The translations under genes were made by a program, and so were the position numbers. DNA of 64,000 bases from Pedobacter psychroterrae. Its GTDB lineage: Bacteria; Bacteroidota; Bacteroidia; Sphingobacteriales; Sphingobacteriaceae. Position 1 is the first letter of the stretch. Each line of letters begins with the position of its first letter. The notes under the pieces were generated by a model, which did no database searches, was not told where the DNA came from, and worked only from the letters and a program-made list of their open reading frames with translations. The stretch lies in contig NZ_SJSL01000004.1 of the NCBI RefSeq assembly GCF_004331695.1, forward strand, positions 186,001-250,000. Direction: 5' to 3'. Below, one piece after another: positions 57,339-64,000 of this stretch.

Positions 57339-58274
57339 GATGACTTCTAATGTTTTTTTGAGACCTGTGATGGCTACCTGTTGCAGGTCTTCTTTCCAGT
57401 AGTTGGGATTGTAAAGCTCTAGAGAAACACATCCTTTGAAGCCGGTGGCCTTTAGGTCTTTAAGTATTTGAGGTAAGGGCAAAATACCATCTCCGGGATA
57501 CACTCTGTGCTGATCACCCAGATCCTTAATTGCCGGTGAGGCTGGTGCGTCAGCGAACTGGAAAATGGCGATAGCTTTGCCGCTCATGATCTTTAACCCT
57601 TCAAAATTACCTTCTGAAATGTACATGTGGTAGGTATCGGGAATGATCATCGCATTTGGATGGTCTGCATCTAAGGCGATGGCCATGGCTTGTCCCATTG
57701 TCTTGATGGGCTGGAATTTCACAAATACAAGGGCCGGATTGATCTTATATTCTTTTAGGCCGATTTCTATAATGTCTTTGTAGCGGGCGGCCATCCACTT
57801 CTGGTTGTAAGGTTCGCTAGCAGTGTTGGCGATGGTCTGGATGTGCTGGGCACCAATATCGGCAGCCATGCGCATGCGGTTGCGGGTATCCTTTAATGAC
57901 TGATCAAAGAGTTCCTGCGTAGGCGGTAAGGAGTTCCATAAGCCTATTACGCTGGGAACGAACATGCCCAGGTCTTTGATTTCTTTGCCAAGGTCTTTGA
58001 GGTTGCCTCCCTTGGCTTCAAATTCCTGAAGTTCACCATCCCAGGGTTCGATGGCATCGTATCCGGCTTTTGCTGCAAATTTAACTTTATCTTTTAATGA
58101 GGCGGGCCTGATGGTGGCGGTATCCAGACAAATGGGCCATGGGCTGATACCTTTCTGGTAGCGTTTTTCTTTTTGTGCCTGGTTATTTGTATTAGCAAGT
58201 ACATCGGTGGTAGCGGCTAATGAGAGTACTCCTGCTGTCGCTGCACCAAGGTTGATAAATTTTCTACGATCCAT
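57321..58274 (-). CDS. Tat-exported sugar phosphate isomerase/epimerase-like protein
   Basis: This 317-aa protein begins with a twin-arginine signal (MDRRKFINLGAATAGVLSLA) and has a xylose-isomerase-like TIM barrel: AAKAGYDAIEPWDGELQEF, VPSVIGLWNS, MRMAADIGAQHIQTIAN, NAMIIPDTYHMY and a final GCVSLELYN. Acidic and His residues at the barrel strand ends (Glu in AIEPW, Asp and His in PDTYHMY, Glu in SLEL) suit divalent metal binding. Related Bacteroidota proteins act on keto-sugars. The exact substrate is unknown. No partner gene is adjacent on this strand, and a terminator closes it. Confidence 0.85.
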   Translation of the reverse strand: MDRRKFINLGAATAGVLSLAATTDVLANTNNQAQKEKRYQKGISPWPICLDTATIRPASLKDKVKFAAKAGYDAIEPWDGELQEFEAKGGNLKDLGKEIKDLGMFVPSVIGLWNSLPPTQELFDQSLKDTRNRMRMAADIGAQHIQTIANTASEPYNQKWMAARYKDIIEIGLKEYKINPALVFVKFQPIKTMGQAMAIALDADHPNAMIIPDTYHMYISEGNFEGLKIMSGKAIAIFQFADAPASPAIKDLGDQHRVYPGDGILPLPQILKDLKATGFKGCVSLELYNPNYWKEDLQQVAITGLKKTLEVIKKAGV

Positions 58275-58346
58275 ATTTGGTTTAATTTGTGATCCTAATA
58301 TACGATTAAAATTATTTTAGAAAAGCCAATATGAGCTTGTTGTGGG

Positions 58347-59582
58347 TTATTTTGTTACAGAAATGTTCTTTGCCACCCTGTGTAAAAGGTAAATACTGAG
58401 TATAGAAATAACGATTACCAGGTAGCCAACAATGTCATAATGCTGCAAAGGGGCAGATTTGTGCTCCTGTACGACAATCATTCCGGCTATTGCCGCTGCT
58501 ACCCCACCTGCTATCTGCTGCATAGAGGCATTGATACTCATAAATGCTCCGCGGTCTTCCAGTTGCGGAATGGCACTTACCAGGGCCGTAGCAGGGATCA
58601 TACGACTCATAATGCCCATCATCATCAGGATATTGAGTACTACGACCAACCAAAACGGACTTGGCCCGAGGTTAGTGTAAACTACTACCATGAGCATCAT
58701 CCATACGGCAGCAATGGTGAATATTTTCATTTTGCTGATCCTGTCGCTAAGTTTTCCTATCACAGGCAGGATGACAAGCGAACTGAGTCCGGAGATGAAG
58801 AACAACATGGGAAGTTGGGCAGTGGTGATCTCTATATTATTGACAGCGAAGGCACTGCCAAAGGGAAACATCATGAACCCGCCTATGGAAAGCATAGCGG
58901 TAGCGGAAAAACCGATGCGGTAATCCTTTTTCCTGACCGTATGCCATAGGTGTATGAAGGCCGATTTGTCGCGCTGTGCTTTTAAATGTTCGGTAACTGA
59001 GGGTAGCTTAATAAGCAGCATGACAGCGATAACGATGGCTATAGCGGCTACGAGTAGAAAGGCTGCTTCCCAGCTCCATATATCAGCAAGGTAAAGGCCG
59101 ATGGGTATGCCGAGTACCTGACTGGCACCAAAACCCATTTGCACAAAGCCCATTACCCTGCCCCTTTGGTCTAATGTAAAAAGATCGGTAATGATGGCAA
59201 GAGAAATAGAGCCGATGACCCCCCCAAAAAGACCGGTAAATATACGGGCGGCCACTAAAGCAGTGTAAGAATGCGCGAGGCCGCAGAATATGGTCCCAAT
59301 GATAAAACCTATATAGAAGAACAGCAATAGTTTTTTGCGGTCAAAGCGGTCGGCAAATCCTGCGGTCAGCAAGCCCGATATTCCAGCGCTGAAGGCGTAT
59401 GCTGAGACTGCCACACCAAATGCGGCAGGTGACATAGACAGTGATTTCATCATGAAGTCGCCTAGTGGTGACATGATCATGAAATCAAGGATTACCGTAA
59501 ACTGGGTTACGGCAAGCATAAAGATTACCCATTTTTGGTTGGCGGTAAATGGTATAATGGCAGTTTTATCGGTAGCTAGCAT
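58347..59582 (-). CDS. MFS transporter, 12 transmembrane segments
   Basis: The product is 411 aa from ATG 59582 (the longer frame to 59657 would overlap the kinase gene and adds a polar extension). Twelve hydrophobic segments and the motif GLLTAGFADRFDRKKLL in loop 2-3 identify a major facilitator of the drug:H+ antiporter or sugar-efflux type. The end of the kinase gene lies 28 bp upstream on the same strand, suggesting co-transcription. The substrate is unknown. Confidence 0.88.
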   Translation of the reverse strand: MLATDKTAIIPFTANQKWVIFMLAVTQFTVILDFMIMSPLGDFMMKSLSMSPAAFGVAVSAYAFSAGISGLLTAGFADRFDRKKLLLFFYIGFIIGTIFCGLAHSYTALVAARIFTGLFGGVIGSISLAIITDLFTLDQRGRVMGFVQMGFGASQVLGIPIGLYLADIWSWEAAFLLVAAIAIVIAVMLLIKLPSVTEHLKAQRDKSAFIHLWHTVRKKDYRIGFSATAMLSIGGFMMFPFGSAFAVNNIEITTAQLPMLFFISGLSSLVILPVIGKLSDRISKMKIFTIAAVWMMLMVVVYTNLGPSPFWLVVVLNILMMMGIMSRMIPATALVSAIPQLEDRGAFMSINASMQQIAGGVAAAIAGMIVVQEHKSAPLQHYDIVGYLVIVISILSIYLLHRVAKNISVTK

Positions 59583-59610
59583 GTGGGCACGAAGGTAAGA
59601 AAAACAAGTA

Positions 59611-61737
59611 TTATAATGGAAGTGTGAACCAAAATGTACTTCCTTTTCCCTCTTCACTGTCTACACCAATCTCTCCGCCGTGACGTTCAATGATATCGGC
59701 ACTGATGTAAAGACCCAGGCCCAGGCCGGACACCTGATAGCCTGAATCATCGACGCGGTAATACCTGTTGAACAGGTGTGGTAATTTTTCAGCACTAATG
59801 CCCATGCCTGTATCCTTTACGGATACCCTTACCATATCGCCCAGGTTTTCTACAATGAGGTAGATTTGTTTGGAGTTTGGCGCGTATTTGACTGCATTGT
59901 TTACCAGGTTTACAATTACCTGATCGATGCGGTGTTCATCGGCCACGACCTCCAGGTCAGCGTCGCCCTGAAAGACCAGTTCATGTTTTCCTCCAATCCG
60001 GACATGGCTGCAGCATTCATTGAGGGTATGAGACAAAACAAACCTCTTTTTGGTCAGCTTGATCTGTCCCTCATTCATGCGGCTTACATTGAGCAGGTCC
60101 TCTACCAGTTCGCTGATCTTGCCCATACTCCTGTTGGACTGTTCGATAAGGCGCGGCAGCATGGAAGAAGCAGGTTTGTCTTTCATACGATCCAACAGCT
60201 GCAAAGAAGCTTTTAAGGCAGTGATTGGTGTTTTTAATTCATGACTGGCAATGGAGATAAAATCGTCTTTCTGCTGCTGTAGACGTTTAAACTCGGTAAT
60301 ATCCAGTATGGTGCCTAACAGCCTCACTGGATTTTGCTTTTCATCGTAGTATACATTGGCCTGAACGCGCATCCAGTGTATAGATCCGTCGGGATGGATG
60401 AGGCGGGCTTCGTAGAGCATTTTACCGGTCTGACGTGCACGCTCATGCGCTTCTGCACTTAAATGGATGTCATCAGGATGAAAGACCTTTAAATATTCAT
60501 CTCTTGAACTGAATTCTTGGACTCCGAAAATGGCATTGAAGCGGTCGGAGGTTACCATAGTATTGGTCAGGTAATTATAGTCGAATGTACCGATCTCAGC
60601 AGCATCGACAGCCAGTCTGACACGTTCCTCTACATCTTCAATGCTACGACGTGCCGTTACCTTTTCGGTCACATCGATAACCACCACCATGATAGAAGTG
60701 ACGATGCCTTCCTGGCTTTTGACAGGCTCATATACAAAATCCAGGAATACTATTTCGTGGTTTCCATTCCGGACCAATACGACTTCGTGTTCATTGGCAA
60801 GGAATGCCACACCAGTAGTGATCACATTCTGCATCAGAGGTGCATAACCCTCTGCAGCTTCTGCAACTGCCTCCCATATCACTTTATTTTCGATCTCCTT
60901 ACGGCTCTTTCCTACGATTTCAAGGTAACCCTCATTTACTTCGACCACCACCAGGTCGGATGCCCTTATTACGCAAATGGCCATTGGTGCCTGACTGATA
61001 AGGCTGCGAAACCTTCCTTCACTTGCAGCCAGCTCAGCAATCTTTTCTTCAAGATGCTGTCGGGAATTTAGTAATTCTTCATTGGATGCCGATAATTCCT
61101 CGATTGTTGTAGCCAGTTCTTCATTCAGTGCACTGAATTCTTCATTTAAAAGCTGGTATTTGTAATTGCTTTGCTGTAATGCGATTACCCTTGCATTTAC
61201 TTTGTTCTCCAGTTCAGTATTTAGTTCTGCCAGCTTTTCTTTTGTTTGTTGCAGGTCTTCATTTGCAGCAGCAAGTTCTTGGTTTAAGGCTTGTTCTTTC
61301 TCCAAGGCCATTTCATTTTCATGAGCAAGTGCAATTGCCTTTTCTCTCAGTACCCTATCTGTTACATCGATGGCAGTATGGAGGATGCAAAGTATTTTTT
61401 CGTTTGCATCTTTGATAGCCCTGTATTCAAAATCAAAATAAAAAGTATGAATTTCACCATCCACTTCAAGATCAGCAGCCGTATCGGTGCCTGATATGGT
61501 GAGTCCTTCATTCCATACTTTTTTAAACATATCAATGAAGGGCTGACCTTTGAGCTCGGGAAGCGCATCTTCCAATGATTTGCCGATGACGCTTTTGTCT
61601 TTACCCCAGATTTTTAGCATTGCGTTATTGGCTGTCTGAATAACCGCACTTTCACCTACATGAACTGCTGTAGCCGTTTGGGTTAAGGCATACACCTCTA
61701 ATAATTGATCTTTACTTAAGAGCTCAGGAGTTGGCAT
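59611..61737 (-). CDS. PAS-domain sensor histidine kinase
   Basis: This 708-aa kinase lacks membrane segments and should be cytosolic. Three PAS/PAC regions are visible: about 12-135 (YFDFEYRAIKDANEKIL), about 240-360 (SLISQAPMAICVIRASDLVV), and about 370-490 (YEARLIHPDGSIHWMRVQAN). A Glu-rich coiled coil at about 140-235 links the first two. HisKA holds His499 (IASHELKTPITA); the ATPase domain has NLVNNAVKYAPNS, DTGMGIS and GLGLGLYIS. No receiver is attached and no regulator gene lies beside it. An MFS gene follows 28 bp downstream. The signal is unknown; PAS folds can bind heme, flavin or small molecules. Confidence 0.92.
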   Translation of the reverse strand: MPTPELLSKDQLLEVYALTQTATAVHVGESAVIQTANNAMLKIWGKDKSVIGKSLEDALPELKGQPFIDMFKKVWNEGLTISGTDTAADLEVDGEIHTFYFDFEYRAIKDANEKILCILHTAIDVTDRVLREKAIALAHENEMALEKEQALNQELAAANEDLQQTKEKLAELNTELENKVNARVIALQQSNYKYQLLNEEFSALNEELATTIEELSASNEELLNSRQHLEEKIAELAASEGRFRSLISQAPMAICVIRASDLVVVEVNEGYLEIVGKSRKEIENKVIWEAVAEAAEGYAPLMQNVITTGVAFLANEHEVVLVRNGNHEIVFLDFVYEPVKSQEGIVTSIMVVVIDVTEKVTARRSIEDVEERVRLAVDAAEIGTFDYNYLTNTMVTSDRFNAIFGVQEFSSRDEYLKVFHPDDIHLSAEAHERARQTGKMLYEARLIHPDGSIHWMRVQANVYYDEKQNPVRLLGTILDITEFKRLQQQKDDFISIASHELKTPITALKASLQLLDRMKDKPASSMLPRLIEQSNRSMGKISELVEDLLNVSRMNEGQIKLTKKRFVLSHTLNECCSHVRIGGKHELVFQGDADLEVVADEHRIDQVIVNLVNNAVKYAPNSKQIYLIVENLGDMVRVSVKDTGMGISAEKLPHLFNRYYRVDDSGYQVSGLGLGLYISADIIERHGGEIGVDSEEGKGSTFWFTLPL

Positions 61738-61829
61738 CGAGTACGTTTAGTTGAAGTTAAAGATAGAAATTCAAATCGCAAATCTGCTACACTTCCTGTG
61801 CCAAATTACAGTACAGAGAATGGTTCTAA

Positions 61830-61873
61830 ATTGAAATGACCGCTTTCAATACCATTTCAATATTCTAGCTTTG
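61830..61873 (+). promoter_or_regulatory. Promoter with dyad operator for the CDGSH gene
   Basis: TAGCTTTG (61866-61873) is an exact -7 match; the -33 position (61844-61846) reads TTT instead of TTG at a 19-base spacer. Perfect arms ATTGAAATG (61830-61838) and CATTTCAAT (61853-61861) flank it, so the dyad is centred on the -33 element. A repressor or activator could bind there. Confidence 0.55.
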
Positions 61874-61893
61874 CCGGAAGCAAAAAAAATTAG

Positions 61894-62118
61894 ATGGCAA
61901 AAACGAAACTTACAATAAATAATAACGGATCGGTAAAGATAGAAGGTGATTTTGAGATTGTTGACAGAAATGGCAATACTTATGGATTGCAAGGCAGGGA
62001 AGTGCTTTCCATCTGTCGTTGTGGCCTGTCAAAAAACAAGCCTTTTTGTGATGGATCGCACAATGGGCATTTCGAGCATGAGGCGGTAGCATTTGACCTG
62101 CCTCCTAAAAAAGTTTAG
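61894..62118 (+). CDS. CDGSH iron-sulfur domain protein
   Basis: This 74-aa protein carries the full CDGSH signature: Cys41, Cys43, Cys52 and His56 in CRCGLSKNKPFCDGSH, the three-Cys one-His ligand set of mitoNEET-type [2Fe-2S] clusters. Bacterial members are soluble and may act in electron transfer or cluster transfer. There is no membrane anchor. It starts 20 bp after a Bacteroidota-type promoter and precedes the aminotransferase gene by 27 bp, so the two probably share an mRNA. Confidence 0.93.
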   Translation: MAKTKLTINNNGSVKIEGDFEIVDRNGNTYGLQGREVLSICRCGLSKNKPFCDGSHNGHFEHEAVAFDLPPKKV

Positions 62119-62145
62119 AACCAGAATACCCAACGAAATGACAAG

Positions 62146-63279
62146 ATGATTCCACGGGGCAGGCTAGACATTACTTTTTCCTCCCTCTTTAAAGGTATCG
62201 GCTTTTGTGTGGCTGAGCTATTTGGCATTCGGGTGCCGGAAACTCTTGAAGATGATGAAAATGTACTGCCTTGTCTGTCAGTAAGGACCGGTTTTGACTT
62301 AACATTAAGATCCTTGGGTCTTGAGCCAGGTTCAGTGCTATTGATGACCAATATCAATATACCCGATATGTTTAGTATTGTGGGTTCACATCAGCTTGTG
62401 GCTATTCCTTTGCCGGTGAATAAACATACGCTGGGTATTTCTATGACGCAACTGGAGGATTCTATTACCTCTGGTACCAAAGCCATACTGATCACGCACC
62501 TGTTTGGTGCCATCATGGATATTGATGCCGCAGTCAAGGTAGCTAAGCTCCATAACCTGATTGTAATAGAAGACTGTGCTCAGGCTTTTAATGGTACTTA
62601 TAAAGGCCACCCGCAGGCGGATGTAGTGATGTTTAGCTTTGGGCTCATTAAAACCAATACCAGTGTAACAGGTGCCTTACTCCGCTTTAACAACCGGGAA
62701 CTGCACAGTAAGGTGAAAATGCTGAACGATCAGCTACCGGTACAAAATACACGTGTATATCTGAAGAAGCTCTTTAAAGCCATTGCTATCCAGGTGATCA
62801 CACTGAAATTATTTTACACGTTACTGTGTTATTATTGCAGGATTGCCGGGAAAGACATTGATGTTGTACTGGCCGGTTTTACAAGGGGCTTTCCCGGCGC
62901 AGATGTAATGAGTAAAATAAGGTTTAGACCCTGCACGGCCAATCTGCGGATGATGCAATTGCGAGCTCGTAATTTTTCTATAGATCGTATTACTTTAAGA
63001 AAAGCGGTGGCTGACAGTATCATCCGGATGATACCGGACAGCATGAAGATTGGGCGTCTAAATGCAGGACATACTTATTGGGTACTGCCGGTGGTGTCTG
63101 AAAATCCAGAAGAACTGATCAATAATTTAAGAAAAAAGGGTGTAGATGCAACAGCAAAGGCATCAAGCCTGGTAAAATGCGGGGCCTTAGCGCCATCAAC
63201 CGAAGATGAACTGGTAGTGGATAATCTGGTGTATTTACCCGTTGCACATGAAGTGGTAAATAAGCTATCGGGGCTGTAG
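62146..63279 (+). CDS. DegT/DnrJ/EryC1-type PLP aminotransferase-like protein
   Basis: This 377-aa protein matches the DegT/DnrJ/EryC1/StrS family in fold and motifs: IPDMFSIVGSHQL, IEDCAQAFNG with Asp143 for the PLP ring nitrogen, and SFGLIKTNTSVTGA with Lys169 as the Schiff-base residue. The Lys context (GLIKT) differs from the commoner HPTKN/HGSK forms. A hydrophobic insert at about 208-233 (AIAIQVITLKLFYTLLCYY) is unusual and could attach the protein to the membrane. Family members aminate keto-sugars for cell-surface glycans or antibiotics; no sugar-nucleotide genes are seen beside this one, so the substrate is open. Confidence 0.8.
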   Translation: MIPRGRLDITFSSLFKGIGFCVAELFGIRVPETLEDDENVLPCLSVRTGFDLTLRSLGLEPGSVLLMTNINIPDMFSIVGSHQLVAIPLPVNKHTLGISMTQLEDSITSGTKAILITHLFGAIMDIDAAVKVAKLHNLIVIEDCAQAFNGTYKGHPQADVVMFSFGLIKTNTSVTGALLRFNNRELHSKVKMLNDQLPVQNTRVYLKKLFKAIAIQVITLKLFYTLLCYYCRIAGKDIDVVLAGFTRGFPGADVMSKIRFRPCTANLRMMQLRARNFSIDRITLRKAVADSIIRMIPDSMKIGRLNAGHTYWVLPVVSENPEELINNLRKKGVDATAKASSLVKCGALAPSTEDELVVDNLVYLPVAHEVVNKLSGL

Positions 63280-63360
63280 ATTATTACAATCTCATGTTTG
63301 ATCAGGTTAGGTAAAGGAGCGTTGTAAAGTTAACTTTGCGACTTCAAAATATTATTTCAA

Positions 63361-64000
63361 TTGATCGCCACTAAGACTTTAAAACAACAGCACCAGGGGA
63401 TATCAACCATCCTTGCATTTGCGCTGATACCTTTGTCGGGATTTGCTACCGACATTTATGTCCCTTCCCTCCCTACCATGGCGGCCGCACTTAACGTGAG
63501 TGATATCCAGGTGCAGCTTACATTGGGCCTCTTTCTGATCAGCTATGGTGTTTCTCAGCTGTTTGTGGGCAGTCTTCTTGACAGTTTTGGGAGGTACAGG
63601 ATCAATATGATCAGTCTGGCTATTTTTGCACTGGCCAGTATAATTGTTGCAAACACCGCCAATATTTACCTGATCTATTTGATGCGGATCATCCATGGAG
63701 TAACGGTAGGTGCTATTGTGGTTTCTAAACGGGCCTATTTTATAGATGTATTTTCAGGTGATAAGCTGAAGCATTACCTGAGCATGTTCTCTATAATTTG
63801 GGCTACCGCCCCTATTATTGCTCCTTTTGTAGGAGGCTATTTACAAACCTATTTTGGATGGCAGGCTAATTTTTACTTCCTGGCCGGTTTTGCGATAATT
63901 ATATTTTTCCTGGAACTGATCTTCAGTGGGGAAACTTTGAAGCAGCCCATGGACTTTCATTTGAAGAAGATAGCGCTAATTTACTCAGACATGATTAAAA
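63361..64000 (+). CDS. Bcr/CflA-type MFS drug transporter, 3' end beyond window
   Basis: From a TTG at 63361 the frame stays open to the window edge (213 codons). No in-frame ATG occurs before the first helix, and an upstream TAA at 63331 limits the start. The protein reads LAFALIPLSGFATDIYVPSLPTM in helix 1, the Bcr/CflA hallmark, followed by LFLISYGVSQLFVGSLLDSFGRYR in the loop 2-3 signature. At least five helices are contained here. Family members export bicyclomycin, sulphonamides or other drugs. It follows the aminotransferase gene by 81 bp on the same strand. Confidence 0.85.
   Translation, partial: MIATKTLKQQHQGISTILAFALIPLSGFATDIYVPSLPTMAAALNVSDIQVQLTLGLFLISYGVSQLFVGSLLDSFGRYRINMISLAIFALASIIVANTANIYLIYLMRIIHGVTVGAIVVSKRAYFIDVFSGDKLKHYLSMFSIIWATAPIIAPFVGGYLQTYFGWQANFYFLAGFAIIIFFLELIFSGETLKQPMDFHLKKIALIYSDMIK

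Noticed and set aside
60517..61071. A 184-codon open frame on the plus strand
   Set aside because: It is antisense to the PAS regions of the histidine kinase and has no supporting motif.

Overview
The window looks like a chromosomal segment of a Bacteroidota bacterium, most likely of the Sphingobacteriaceae (Pedobacter or Mucilaginibacter type). The pointers are an ECF sigma/FecR pair with a DUF4974 tail, an STN/carboxypeptidase-regulatory-like protein, TonB plug domains, a type IX secretion C-terminal domain, hybrid two-component kinases with double propellers, a GH78 rhamnosidase, and several promoters of the Bacteroidota type (TTG, about 19 bases, TAnnTTTG). No tRNA, rRNA, CRISPR array, insertion sequence or phage gene was seen.

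Layout. 1-3.6 kb: a truncated FG-GAP/VCBS lipoprotein gene, purU, and divergent from it a type II NADH dehydrogenase gene with a small membrane protein gene and a clear terminator. 3.6-5.9 kb: a GxGYxYP-type secreted protein and a small acidic protein. 5.9-28.5 kb: one minus-strand operon of about 22.6 kb reading ECF sigma, FecR anti-sigma, STN protein, then four giant paralogues (1822, 1850, 1850 and 910 aa). These are built from seven copies of a roughly 900-residue module carrying macroglobulin-like MG2 repeats and a TonB plug-like domain, without any beta-barrel. 28.7-42.2 kb: a 7TMR-DISM hybrid kinase, a hydrolase and a small barrel protein, a tesA/ybbA/ybbP-like cluster, a 14-blade two-receiver hybrid kinase and a VCBS protein. 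42.4-50.2 kb: a c-type cytochrome lipoprotein with HEAT repeats, a TPR protein and an NHL-repeat type IX secretion substrate. 50.3-58.3 kb: an alpha-L-rhamnosidase, a LytS/LytTR two-component pair, a divergent TonB-dependent receptor and a Tat-type sugar isomerase. 58.3-64 kb: an MFS exporter with a PAS histidine kinase, then a CDGSH iron-sulfur protein, a DegT-type aminotransferase and a truncated Bcr/CflA-type transporter.

The most unusual part is the ECF/FecR operon. In the usual Bacteroidota arrangement the sigma/anti-sigma pair is followed by a SusC-type receptor whose STN domain signals to FecR. Here the STN domain is on a separate barrel-less protein, followed by an expanded family of macroglobulin/plug proteins. 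A 32-bp element with matching half-sites and fixed spacing lies 24-32 bases upstream of three genes of the operon (fecR and two of the giants). Its form fits an ECF-type promoter, so the operon's own sigma factor may fire at several internal points. Functions for the giant proteins are inferred from domain resemblance only; no searches could be run.
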